Of a stretch of DNA of 64,000 nucleotides, positions 35,704 to 45,822 are shown in pieces. Source of the stretch: Maribacter polysiphoniae (GTDB taxonomy: Bacteria > Bacteroidota > Bacteroidia > Flavobacteriales > Flavobacteriaceae). The position numbers and the translations under genes were made by a program. A model generated the notes under the pieces. That model did no database searches and was not told where the DNA came from. It saw only the letters and a program-made list of their open reading frames with translations. Every line of letters starts with the position of its first letter. The stretch's first letter is position 1. The stretch covers positions 1-64,000 of the forward strand of contig NZ_QGGQ01000005.1 in NCBI RefSeq assembly GCF_003148665.1, given 5' to 3'.

Positions 35704-37626
35704 TTAGTAGCCAGGATTTTGATAAGCTGTTTTTTCAGCATCGGTCATATCCAAACCATCTATTTGAGATTGGGGTATCGGTCTTAAATAATGAAACGGT
35801 TGAATGGTCCTGGTGGTTGTCACTGGACTATGGTCTGAAGCATCATTACCTGCAATTTCATAAGAAGCCGCATATTCAGCCCATTTTTGGGTACGCACCA
35901 AATCAAACCATCGAATGCCTTCACCAAAGTACTCTCGTGAGCGCTCGGCTAGCACATAGTCAATATCAATAACATTCGGAGTGGCAGCTACCATTGCAGC
36001 ACTATTATCCTCAATTCGTTCTACCTGTTCGCCATTATCAAAGCGCCATTTACCTGCACGCGCACGGATAACATTGATCAAATCACGGGCAGTATAACTT
36101 CCTGATGCACCTTTTACGGCTGCTTCAGCCGCTACTAAGTAGAATTCGGAAAACTTAGCAATTGGGAAAGGACGTGTTATAGCCCCATTTGGAGAACCTA
36201 ATTCAGTTGCAACATCATGGTCGGTACGATAGGTTCCTATTTTCCATAACCCTGGGTAGAATCTTCTATTTATTTCATTTAGGTTTATAACATAATCAGA
36301 TCTTCCGGCTACTTCCCCGCCGCCAAGATTACCGCCATTTACACTATAATCAACGCTGGGGTCGTATTCATCCAAGAATGTCATAACAGCATCACCAGGG
36401 GCTATTTGCATACCATTGGCCGCAGTTAAGGTTGGTGTTGTATCACCACCTTTATGCCAGTTTCCCCTATAACTGGTTACAAAAGTTCCGTCGTAACGGG
36501 AATCCAATTCTTTTTCGGCAAACGTTTCTTCAAAAACATTGATGGTTGGGGCCATACGCGTCCAAGGACGGCCATAACTTTGGGCTGCTTCACGCAATAC
36601 GGCTGAAGTGCCGTCAACACTGATACTTGTATAATTTGAGGTTACCATCCAAGCAGCGGTATTGGCACTACCTCCCGTACTACTCCATCCTAAACTGGCT
36701 TCATTGTAAATTTCACTTTCCTCGGTACGATCGGCATACAACATCATTTCGCTATGACGGTCATTGGAACCTTCATGAACATCATAAAAATAATCAAGTA
36801 ACTTATAAGGTCCTGGATTATCAATACCCTCAACAGCCAGATTATAAGCTTGCTGATAGTAATAGGTAGCCCCATTGCCATCAGGGTCTGTTCTATTGGT
36901 ATCTGGATACGTAGGAATGTTGTTGGGATTCTCTAGCCACCAGGCATACGTCAAATACGCTTTTGCCAAATGTAATCGGGCTACATTCTTGGTGGCGGAA
37001 CCTGTTAAACGGGGAGAATCGGGTAGATTATTGACGGCATCAATCAAATCTGGAAATATGGCTTTGGTATATACCTCTGGTACTGTATTACGTACTGAAG
37101 CCCTAACTGCGGAATTATTGAATGCCAATTCCCCAGAACCTAGATCCAATGGTACTCCACCATAGGTTTGAACTAATAGGAAGTAGTAAAATGCCCGGAA
37201 AAATCTGGCCTCGGCGATTACAGAATCATCCAGGCCTACAGCAGCGGCATTTTCAATGATCCCACTAGCTGTGTTGATGGCAGGGAAGCACGTATTCCAA
37301 GCAATACTAGTCGTATAGGTGTCTGGTATTATTTGGCCTTCACCAGATAAGTCCGCATCCTTAAAGTTATTATCTGCACTTTGTGCAAAGGCATACTCAT
37401 CTGTTCCCGTTTCTAGGGAGTTGTAATAATATGCTTGTCCATATAAGTATCTTAAATGTTCATACAAATAGGTTAAACCTCCTTCAACACCAAGTTCGGT
37501 TTGAAAGAAATCCGGCGTGAATACACCCCTTGTTTCCTCTTCCAATATATCTTTTGTACAAGAGCCTATTAACAACGCAATAGAAAGAATTGCTATTGAT
37601 ATAGATTTTATTTTAATTTTTCTCAT
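35704..37626 (-). CDS. SusD/RagB-family glycan-binding lipoprotein
   Basis: This 640-aa protein has a lipobox (SIALLIGSC, Cys ~23). SusD-type surface lipoproteins bind oligosaccharides over the SusC channel. TPR-like helices and family blocks are seen: ETRGVFTPDFFQTELGVEGG near the N-terminus, RFFRAFYYFLLVQTYGGVPL, LHLAKAYLTYAWWL, FPIAKFSEFYLVAAEAAVKG, LINVIRARAG, and YVLAERSREYFGEGIRWFDL. The C-terminal HYLRPIPQSQID is typical. It is directly downstream of susC (9-bp gap) and followed by a strong terminator. Specificity cannot be read from sequence, but the locus enzymes point to glucuronate-substituted xylan-like oligosaccharides. Confidence 0.95.
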   Translation of the reverse strand: MRKIKIKSISIAILSIALLIGSCTKDILEEETRGVFTPDFFQTELGVEGGLTYLYEHLRYLYGQAYYYNSLETGTDEYAFAQSADNNFKDADLSGEGQIIPDTYTTSIAWNTCFPAINTASGIIENAAAVGLDDSVIAEARFFRAFYYFLLVQTYGGVPLDLGSGELAFNNSAVRASVRNTVPEVYTKAIFPDLIDAVNNLPDSPRLTGSATKNVARLHLAKAYLTYAWWLENPNNIPTYPDTNRTDPDGNGATYYYQQAYNLAVEGIDNPGPYKLLDYFYDVHEGSNDRHSEMMLYADRTEESEIYNEASLGWSSTGGSANTAAWMVTSNYTSISVDGTSAVLREAAQSYGRPWTRMAPTINVFEETFAEKELDSRYDGTFVTSYRGNWHKGGDTTPTLTAANGMQIAPGDAVMTFLDEYDPSVDYSVNGGNLGGGEVAGRSDYVINLNEINRRFYPGLWKIGTYRTDHDVATELGSPNGAITRPFPIAKFSEFYLVAAEAAVKGASGSYTARDLINVIRARAGKWRFDNGEQVERIEDNSAAMVAATPNVIDIDYVLAERSREYFGEGIRWFDLVRTQKWAEYAASYEIAGNDASDHSPVTTTRTIQPFHYLRPIPQSQIDGLDMTDAEKTAYQNPGY

Positions 37627-37635
37627 TACGATTTT

Positions 37636-40600
37636 TTAAAATGTTATGTTTAGTCCTATCATATAATTCCTTGTTGTAGGAGCATTAGCCCCAACTGTTG
37701 GAATCCCGTCGGAGATATTGGTTGTATTTACGGCAACGTTTTGACGATTTCCATTGGAATCGACTCCAGAGTTGGTTTCTGGATCTAAACCGGATTCCCT
37801 GTTAAATGATGAAAACATTACAAATGGGTTCTGTGCCGTTGCATAGATACGAAGTCGTTGAACCCCAATGTCTTTTATGAATTTTTGGTTAAAATTATAT
37901 CCCAATGTAATGGCGCGTATCTTTAGGTATGAGCCATCAAAATAGCCTAACGTACTGCCGTATTTAGGATTGTCACCACTTTGTATACCTCCTGGGGCAG
38001 GATATCTGGCATTTGTATTATCCGGTGTCCAATAATCTACATCCACATTGTTTCTTCTCCCGGTCAGTAGATTAACATACCCATTGGAAGAATGCAATGT
38101 ACTTACGATTGTACCGCCACTTTGGAAAGTACCGACCATGCTTAAATCGATATCCTTATAGGCCAAACGTGTGTTGAATCCACCTTGAAAATCCGGGGTG
38201 GGATCTTGTATGACCCTATCATCGGAATTTATTGATCTTGTGGGTGATCCATCGGCATTATAGTCTCCGGTATACTTAACCTTAACCATACCTACATTGC
38301 CTCCTGGCTCATAATCCTGCAGATATTGAAAATCTGGATCGGATTCATTCCAAAGTCCCAATCTTTCGTAATCATAGATGACATTGATAGGTGAACCAAC
38401 AAACCAAAGTTGTCCAACATTTTCATCCTCTCCGGTAGCCAAGGAAACGATTTCGTTTTTATTGGAGTAAAGGTTGATCCCAGCATCCCATGTTAGACCA
38501 TCCGGGTTATCCAGAATAGTGGCATTAAGGGCTACTTCAATACCTTTGTTCTCGGTTTCACCAATATTGCTGGTTACACTACTTACCCCTGATGATGCGG
38601 GAAGACTAAGGTCATATAATATATCGTTGGTTTTGGTGACATAGTATTCTACCGTACCGGATAATCGATTGTTGAACAATCCAAAATCAAGACCATAGTT
38701 AAAGGTTTGTGAAAACTCCCATCCTAATTTTGAATTCGGTAATTCACTTACATAATAACCTGTGGCAAATGTGCTGCCATAGTTGTAGTTTACCGTAGAT
38801 AACCTTCCTTGTGTTGAATAAGGGTCAATCGCTTGATTTGAGGTTTCACCATAACCTACACGTAGTTTTAATTGGTTAATGGATTCTTGCGTTTCCATAA
38901 ATGATTCATTGGCTATATTCCATCCAACGGAAACGGCAGGGTAGGTAACCCATTCATGGCCTTTGGCCAATCTTGATGAACCATCGGAACGCAATGTCCC
39001 TGTTATTAAATAGCGGTCATCATATTGGTACATGACCCTAGCCATGTATGATAGTAATCCAGTAGCGGAATAATCCGTTTTATAATTAGTAATATCCTCA
39101 GAAAGGGCAGAATCTAAATTGTACCATAAGGAATTTTCATCTGGAATATTTCGAACCTGCAAATAGGAACTGTCATAATTGGTTTCTTGGGATGAGAACA
39201 AGCCCACAAAATTAACCCTGTGTTTATCTGCGAATGTTCGATCGAAGAGTAATTGGTTTTCTATAATATAATCCCTTGTGATGGATGTGCCATAACTGGC
39301 AGATGACGGATTACTTTCGTTATAGCTAAATACGCCTTCGCCTGTAAAATTGCCATCCCTGCTTGAACGGAAGTTCAAACCAACATTAATTCGGTATTTT
39401 AATCCTTCAACCCATGGTATTTTAACCTCACCGTAGATATTATTATAGGTACCAAAATCCAATTCCTCATTTTTTTTGCCGTCCCCGATTCGGCTAAGCT
39501 CGTTTCTAGTGGGAATCCAACTGTCATCAGCTATGGTTTGAAGGCGAACGGACTCAAGGAAATTCCCAGTATCATCATACGGACTTAAAAGAGGTGATGC
39601 GGCCAAGGCATCATAAATACCGACAATACTAGAGGTTTTGTTGAAGTTTGTTACTGAATTAATTCCAAATCGGAACAATTCACCCACTTCTTGATCAACT
39701 TGGGCACGTATTGAATATCTCTGAAAGGAATCTCCCGGTATAACGGAAGTTTCCTTAAAATATCCCATTCCAATATTATAGGTTCCTTTTTCCGTACCTC
39801 CTTGGACACTGACATCATGCGAGGTTTGGAGTCCTGTTCCAAACAGGAGGTCTTGCCAATCCGTATCATTGGCCAAATCTTCATCACCACCAATGGCGTA
39901 AAGAGGTGTCCCACCATTATTGGCTGCGACGTCAGCACGTAGTTGGGTAACTTGGGCTGCATTCATCATTGGAAACTTGGAAAAAACTTCCTTGGTCGCG
40001 TAGTACGAATTATAAGTGAATTTGGCCTTTTGGCCTTTTTTACCACTCTTCGTTGTAATGATAATTACACCATTGGCACCTCTGGAACCGTAAATTGCGG
40101 TAGCGGAAGCATCTTTTAAAATGTCTAGACTTTCGATATCATTTTGATTGATATCACTAAGTCCGCCAGAAAAAGGAATGCCGTTAAGAACGATTAGGGG
40201 GTCGTTACTTCCAGAAAGGGAGCGTGTACCACGAATACGAATGGTTGGGGCAGCCCCAGGCCTTGTACTGGTGGTCGAAATATTGACACCCGCTGCACGT
40301 CCTTGAAGGGCCTGCTGGAAGTTACTTGCCTGCACTTCCTGTAAGTCATCGGCTTTAATGGAAACCACTGACCCTGTCACTGATTCCTTCCGTTGGGTAC
40401 CATAACCAATGACTACAACCTCTTCCAATGCATTTTCATTGGTTTCCAGTACTACATTGATTGTGTTTTGGTTATTAACTGAAACTTCCAAGGTTTTATA
40501 GCCGATATAGCTAAAAACCAATATACCATCGGACGGTACATTGCTGAGGACATAATTGCCATCAAAATCCGTGGCCGCACCATTCTGGGTGCCCTTGAGA

Positions 40601-40752
40601 ACAACATTGGCACCTGGAATCGGACCATCGGTATCTGATACAGTTCCAGATACCGTTACTTGGGCGTTTACCCCAGCAAAGAACAAAAGAAGTAAGACCG
40701 TGGCCCACTTCGTTTTACTGTATTTGCTTTTGAAAAATAAAAAATTCATCAT
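37636..40752 (-). CDS. SusC/RagA-family TonB-dependent outer-membrane transporter
   Basis: This 1038-aa protein has a signal peptide (WATVLLLLFFAGVNAQ), a carboxypeptidase-regulatory-like N-terminal domain (~32-110; VSGTVSDTDGPIPGANVVLK), a TonB-box-like segment (EEVVVIGYGTQRKESVTGSV), a plug with LQEVQASNFQQALQGRAAGV and IYGSRGANGVIIITTKSG, and a 22-strand barrel ending in YMIGLNITF. It imports oligosaccharides with its SusD partner, energised by TonB. The start is ATG 40752 or 40749. The promoter appears to be at 40849-40856 with a candidate LacI operator overlapping the -33 region, so derepression by an inducer sugar is plausible. Confidence 0.95.
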   Translation of the reverse strand: MMNFLFFKSKYSKTKWATVLLLLFFAGVNAQVTVSGTVSDTDGPIPGANVVLKGTQNGAATDFDGNYVLSNVPSDGILVFSYIGYKTLEVSVNNQNTINVVLETNENALEEVVVIGYGTQRKESVTGSVVSIKADDLQEVQASNFQQALQGRAAGVNISTTSTRPGAAPTIRIRGTRSLSGSNDPLIVLNGIPFSGGLSDINQNDIESLDILKDASATAIYGSRGANGVIIITTKSGKKGQKAKFTYNSYYATKEVFSKFPMMNAAQVTQLRADVAANNGGTPLYAIGGDEDLANDTDWQDLLFGTGLQTSHDVSVQGGTEKGTYNIGMGYFKETSVIPGDSFQRYSIRAQVDQEVGELFRFGINSVTNFNKTSSIVGIYDALAASPLLSPYDDTGNFLESVRLQTIADDSWIPTRNELSRIGDGKKNEELDFGTYNNIYGEVKIPWVEGLKYRINVGLNFRSSRDGNFTGEGVFSYNESNPSSASYGTSITRDYIIENQLLFDRTFADKHRVNFVGLFSSQETNYDSSYLQVRNIPDENSLWYNLDSALSEDITNYKTDYSATGLLSYMARVMYQYDDRYLITGTLRSDGSSRLAKGHEWVTYPAVSVGWNIANESFMETQESINQLKLRVGYGETSNQAIDPYSTQGRLSTVNYNYGSTFATGYYVSELPNSKLGWEFSQTFNYGLDFGLFNNRLSGTVEYYVTKTNDILYDLSLPASSGVSSVTSNIGETENKGIEVALNATILDNPDGLTWDAGINLYSNKNEIVSLATGEDENVGQLWFVGSPINVIYDYERLGLWNESDPDFQYLQDYEPGGNVGMVKVKYTGDYNADGSPTRSINSDDRVIQDPTPDFQGGFNTRLAYKDIDLSMVGTFQSGGTIVSTLHSSNGYVNLLTGRRNNVDVDYWTPDNTNARYPAPGGIQSGDNPKYGSTLGYFDGSYLKIRAITLGYNFNQKFIKDIGVQRLRIYATAQNPFVMFSSFNRESGLDPETNSGVDSNGNRQNVAVNTTNISDGIPTVGANAPTTRNYMIGLNITF

Positions 40753-40848
40753 ATTGATTAAGGTTAGAAATAAAATTGAGTTAATAATGAGTGTTTGATT
40801 CGTTACTTGATATCTGTTCTATATTATCTGTAAAGTGTGTTATATTAC

Positions 40849-40887
40849 CAAAAGTATAAAATACATTTTTATTAAACAACCGATTGT
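40849..40887 (-). promoter_or_regulatory. susC promoter with overlapping candidate LacI operator
   Basis: On the minus strand the octamer TACTTTTG (40849-40856) matches the Bacteroidota -7 consensus TAnnTTTG. Twenty bases upstream, a TTG (40877-40879) serves as -33 element inside the palindrome ACAACCGATTGT (40876-40887). The palindrome core CAACCGATTG is identical to that at 24294 and, reverse-complemented, at 17190. A bound repressor would block the -33 element. Confidence 0.65.
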
Positions 40888-41189
40888 GTTAATAATTTAT
40901 TAAAATCAAAATTAAGCCTTTGCAAAACATCTTTTAGGTTCGAAGTAAACCGTGTGTTTTTATTTCGCTGAACGCGTGTATTTGTTGAAGTGGTATTGTT
41001 TTGGAATGTGGGGTGATTTAAAAAATAAGGTAATCATAAAGCAATGTAAAATAGTAATATAAGGGTGAATCGTGAAATACTTCGGTGGTGATTGGGGTTC
41101 TTTTATGGAATTTTAATTTCTCGATTTGGGCTTTGTGTTTAAATTGTGCTACTGTTCCGTCTAAAATATTTTTAGTGTTTATTTCAATA

Positions 41190-41201
41190 ACAAACGGTTG
41201 T
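41190..41201. promoter_or_regulatory. Variant candidate LacI operator (ACAAACGGTTGT)
   Basis: The arms ACAA/TTGT are the same as at 40876-40887, and the centre is ACGG instead of CCGA. It lies about 310 bp further upstream of susC. It may act as an auxiliary site; the evidence is the shared palindrome only. Confidence 0.45.
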
Positions 41202-41376
41202 TTTAAAATGTCTTTAAATGAGGGGAATCAACAAATAGTCGTGGTATATGAATCTGTGGTGCCCAATATATGGTGTATACATGTTTTGTGCTTCCCTTGC
41301 CTCGGATACCCTTAGATAGTATCCTTTATCTTTGGAAGCAGCTTGTGATGGAAGAAAACAGTAACCCTAGGAACGT

Positions 41377-41408
41377 AAAAAAGTCCCTAAATAATTAGGG
41401 ACTTTTTT
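41377..41408. terminator. Bidirectional intrinsic terminator after galT
   Basis: A perfect 14-bp stem (41377-41390 with 41395-41408), a loop ATAA and A6/T6 tracts on both sides. On the minus strand it follows the galT stop (41501) by about 90 bp and ends the galK-galT transcript. Confidence 0.88.
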
Positions 41409-41500
41409 TATGGTGAATGCGGGAATGATCAAGGTCAAAGGTCGTATCCTATCCATTGTGGCCCCCATGCATTTGCATAGTGGGATGGTCTATCCCTAAG

Positions 41501-42541
41501 CTACTGCTTCGAATAATGTACGTCTGAAAGGGCCTTGATAGTATTTGCCGCTTGTTCGGCGGTAATATCCCTTTGGGGGTTCGCAAACATTTCATACCCG
41601 ACCATGAACTTTTTCACCGTTGCGGAACGAAGTAATGGCGGATAGAAAGACATATGAAAATGCCATTCAGGATGTTCCTTACCGTCTGTTGGGGCTTGGT
41701 GTATTCCGGCCGAATAAGGGAATGAGGTTCCAAAAATATTGTCGAGCCGTATGGTGGTTTTTCGCAATATTTCTGCAAATGCCTTTTTCCCATCATTGGA
41801 AAGTTCACCGATATGCCCAATCTTTCTTTTAGGGACAATCATGGTTTCATAAGGCCAGACCGCCCAATAGGGGATTAAGGAGACGAAATGCTCGTTTTCG
41901 AGAATAATACGTTCATCCAATGCCAACTCTTGGATGATATAATCTTCCAAGATGCTGGCTTGGTGTTTCTTCCAGTAAGCCAATAACCTGTCCGATTTTT
42001 TCTGTACCTCTTGGGGAATACTCCGTTGCGCCCATATTTGGCCATGCGGATGTGGATTGCTACATCCCATGATGTCGCCCTTGTTCTCAAAAATCTGAAC
42101 GTGGTTTATCCCATCCATTGCCCCAAGTTCCTTGTACTCTTGTTGCCATAGGGAAATGACATCGGTAATTTCTTCCCTTGACATTAAAGGTAGGGTGAGG
42201 GAGTGGTCCGGGGAAAAGCAAACGACCTTGCAAATGCCCGATTCGGATTCCGCATAGAGCAATCCGTTTTCATATTTTTCTTCCTTTACATCCTTAAGGA
42301 GGGCCGAAAAATCATTGACGAATGAAAAAGGTTTTTTATAATCGGGGTTTACCGCACCGCCCATTCTGCCATTGGTCGGACACAAATAACAATTGGGGTC
42401 GTACTTTGGTTTGGTCTCCATGGATTGTTTCTCGGTCTTACCCTGCCACGGCCTTTTGGTCCTGTGTGGTGAGACCAAGATCCATTCCCCCGTTAAAATA
42501 TTGAACCTTCTATGTGGATTTTCGTTGAATTCAGTAGTCAT
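41501..42541 (-). CDS. galT: Galactose-1-phosphate uridylyltransferase
   Basis: This 346-aa enzyme exchanges UMP between UDP-glucose and galactose-1-phosphate in the Leloir pathway. Landmarks are RRFNILTGEWILVSPHR with RPWQG at the N-terminus, a zinc-site region CYLCPTNGRMGG, and the active-site HxH motif in MGCSNPHPHGQIWAQ (nucleophile His). SLIPYWAVWPYETMIVPKR and PEWHFHMSFYPPLLRS complete the second HIT-like half. Length is normal. It lies 4 bp after galK. A downstream terminator ends the operon. With the GH2 gene in the same locus this suggests galactose is one of the released sugars. Confidence 0.95.
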   Translation of the reverse strand: MTTEFNENPHRRFNILTGEWILVSPHRTKRPWQGKTEKQSMETKPKYDPNCYLCPTNGRMGGAVNPDYKKPFSFVNDFSALLKDVKEEKYENGLLYAESESGICKVVCFSPDHSLTLPLMSREEITDVISLWQQEYKELGAMDGINHVQIFENKGDIMGCSNPHPHGQIWAQRSIPQEVQKKSDRLLAYWKKHQASILEDYIIQELALDERIILENEHFVSLIPYWAVWPYETMIVPKRKIGHIGELSNDGKKAFAEILRKTTIRLDNIFGTSFPYSAGIHQAPTDGKEHPEWHFHMSFYPPLLRSATVKKFMVGYEMFANPQRDITAEQAANTIKALSDVHYSKQ

Positions 42542-42545
42542 AGGT

Positions 42546-43676
42546 TTATTTTAAAATGGATGTTCCTTTACTTGGACTGGCCTCGAACCACGATAATTCA
42601 AGGTTATAGGCCTTTTTATAGGCTTTTGATGCCGCTGCCACAAAATCGTCAAGGGCATCTTCGTGGATTAAATTAATGGTGCAACCGCCAAAACCGCCAC
42701 CCATCATACGGGCTCCCAAGACAGCTTCGTGGTTTTTTGTAAAGTCAACCAGAAAATCAAGTTCCGGGCAACTTACTTCATACAGCGTACTCAATCCTTC
42801 GTGGGTTTCATAGAGCAATTCGCCAACCCGTTTTAGATTATTGGCCTTTAAGGCTTCAACAGCCTCCAAAACCCTCGTTTTTTCTTGAATGACATATGCA
42901 CAGCGATTGTAGACGGTGTCATCGATAGTGTCCTTGATTTCGTTCAACATATCCATAGAGGCATTCCGTAACGATTTTACCTCGGGATGGTTCTTTTGTA
43001 GGGCCGCAACCCCAGCTTCACATTGGGTCCTTCTCTTATTGTATTCCCCAGACACCAGGTTATGGGAAACATTGGTGTTCAGGAGTAGGATTTTGTAGGG
43101 TTGTATTTGAATGGGGATATAGGAATACTCCAAGGACTCGCAATCCAATAGGATCACATGTCCTTCCTTACTCATTACCGAGGCAAATTGATCCATAATG
43201 CCACATTTGGTGCCCGCATAGGTATGCTCAGCGGCTTGCGATAGCTCCACGATATCCATTCGGCTGAGCCCAAGGTCGAACATTTCATTGAGGCCAAAGG
43301 CCAAACCACATTCCAGGGCAGCGGAGGAACTGACTCCCGAACCAATGGGTACGTGACTTTCCAGGACACAATCAAATCCCCTAACCTTATCCGATCGTTT
43401 GGAAATTTCGTTCAGTACACCCAAGATGTAATTTTCCCACTCTACCTTGCTTATTTCAATGGCATCCAACGACAACTCGAAACCGGTATCATAGCCTTTA
43501 CTGTACACATGGCAGATTTTATCCGAGCCGTTTTTTTGAAACTGGAAGGTGATTTTCTTTTCTATGGCCGTGGGGAGTACGAATCCCATATTATAATCGG
43601 TATGTTCCCCGATTATGTTTATCCTGCCCGGTGATTCAATGGTAAGTTCTGGTTTGAAATGGTCTAAAAATTGCAT
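42546..43676 (-). CDS. galK: Galactokinase
   Basis: This 376-aa GHMP-family kinase phosphorylates galactose at C1 with ATP. The galactose/N-terminal signature is SPGRINIIGEHTDYNMGFVL, the phosphate-binding loop is VPIGSGVSSSAALECGLAFG, and the C-terminal motif is GARMMGGGFGGCTINL. KCGIMDQFASVM contains the catalytic Asp. Length matches the family. It is first gene of the galK-galT pair. No galactose mutarotase or epimerase is in the window. I saw no convincing copy of the locus palindrome in its upstream region (43677-43842). Confidence 0.95.
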   Translation of the reverse strand: MQFLDHFKPELTIESPGRINIIGEHTDYNMGFVLPTAIEKKITFQFQKNGSDKICHVYSKGYDTGFELSLDAIEISKVEWENYILGVLNEISKRSDKVRGFDCVLESHVPIGSGVSSSAALECGLAFGLNEMFDLGLSRMDIVELSQAAEHTYAGTKCGIMDQFASVMSKEGHVILLDCESLEYSYIPIQIQPYKILLLNTNVSHNLVSGEYNKRRTQCEAGVAALQKNHPEVKSLRNASMDMLNEIKDTIDDTVYNRCAYVIQEKTRVLEAVEALKANNLKRVGELLYETHEGLSTLYEVSCPELDFLVDFTKNHEAVLGARMMGGGFGGCTINLIHEDALDDFVAAASKAYKKAYNLELSWFEASPSKGTSILK

Positions 43677-43842
43677 GCTTTTACAGTGTTATTTTGAGCG
43701 TTATTCCCTCAGCGTTTTCAACGGTGGTTTTTATGATAATCGAGAGGGATGAAAAATAAACATTAAAGATAGTGATATCGGCTATAGTATGTTTAAGATG
43801 ATTCTAACCAATGCATACTATTTATTAACCTTTAGGTGTTCA

Positions 43843-45057
<1,215 letters not shown>

Positions 45058-45064
45058 CTTGTCT

Positions 45065-45817
45065 TTATTGGGTTGTTAGCGGTTTTTCGAGTGATTTAAG
45101 GGCTTCAGTTTTGGTGTTCCTATGTTCGATCTTGGTATCGGAAAGCACCCGGCCATCCCTTAAATACACCATTCGTTTAGCAAACTGGGCGATATCGGGC
45201 TCATGGGTGATCATCAGAATCGTTTTGCCCTTATTGTTCAATTGGACGAAAAGATCCGCAATTTCGAAACTGGTCGTACTATCCAAGTTTCCGGTAGGTT
45301 CATCGGCCAGTATAAGGGCAGGATTATTGACCAAGGCCCTGGCAATGGCTACCCGTTGTTGTTGTCCACCCGAAAGCTCATTGGTCTTATGGTGGATTCG
45401 GTCGGCCAATCCCACTTGCTCCAGTGCCTTTTTGGCAAGTGCCATAGAATTTGAGAACTGTCCGGTTCTGTCATAGATGAGGGGTAATTCCACATTCTCA
45501 AGGGCCGTAGTACGTGATAATAGGTTGTAACTCTGGAAAATGAAACCGATTTTTTGGTTGCGTATATCGGCCAATTGATTTTTGTTCAACGCATTTACCT
45601 GAATGCCATCCAAATAGTATTCACCCGATGTCGGCCTGTCCAAACAGCCGATAATATGGAGTAATGTTGATTTTCCGGATCCCGAGGCCCCCATGATAGC
45701 CACAAACTCCCCTTCTTCTATAACCAAGTCAATATCGGTGAGGGCACGCACTTCGATTTCGCCGGTGTTGAAGGTGCGACTCAGGTTTTTGGTCTCTATG
45801 ACTTTTTTTGTGGCCAT
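45065..45817 (-). CDS. MacB/LolD-type ABC transporter ATP-binding protein
   Basis: ATG at 45817 gives 250 aa; a TTG three codons upstream also exists. Walker A is GASGSGKSTLLHIIGCLDRP, the Q-loop is FIFQSYNLLSRTTALENVEL, the ABC signature is LSGGQQQRVAIARALVN, and Walker B is ALILADEPTGNLDS, with switch His in MITHEPDIA. The subfamily is the LolD/MacB/FtsE group that drives FtsX-type permeases. It lies 5 bp after the adaptor stop and 7 bp before the permease, so all three are one operon. Confidence 0.93.
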   Translation of the reverse strand: MATKKVIETKNLSRTFNTGEIEVRALTDIDLVIEEGEFVAIMGASGSGKSTLLHIIGCLDRPTSGEYYLDGIQVNALNKNQLADIRNQKIGFIFQSYNLLSRTTALENVELPLIYDRTGQFSNSMALAKKALEQVGLADRIHHKTNELSGGQQQRVAIARALVNNPALILADEPTGNLDSTTSFEIADLFVQLNNKGKTILMITHEPDIAQFAKRMVYLRDGRVLSDTKIEHRNTKTEALKSLEKPLTTQ

Positions 45818-45822
45818 GGCGG

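Larger units (their letters stand above)
40753..41500. other. Long intergenic region upstream of susC
   Basis: This 748-bp AT-rich region between susC and the galKT operon end carries the susC promoter, two candidate operators (40876-40887, 41190-41201) and the galKT terminator (41377-41408). One plus-strand open frame (41085-41315) has no family resemblance and looks spurious. The second operator lies about 300 bp upstream of the first, far enough for a DNA loop. Confidence 0.5.

Noticed and set aside
41085-41315. Plus-strand open frame of 76 codons upstream of susC
   Set aside because: No family resemblance, AT-rich intergenic composition, no ribosome-binding site, and it overlaps a candidate operator.
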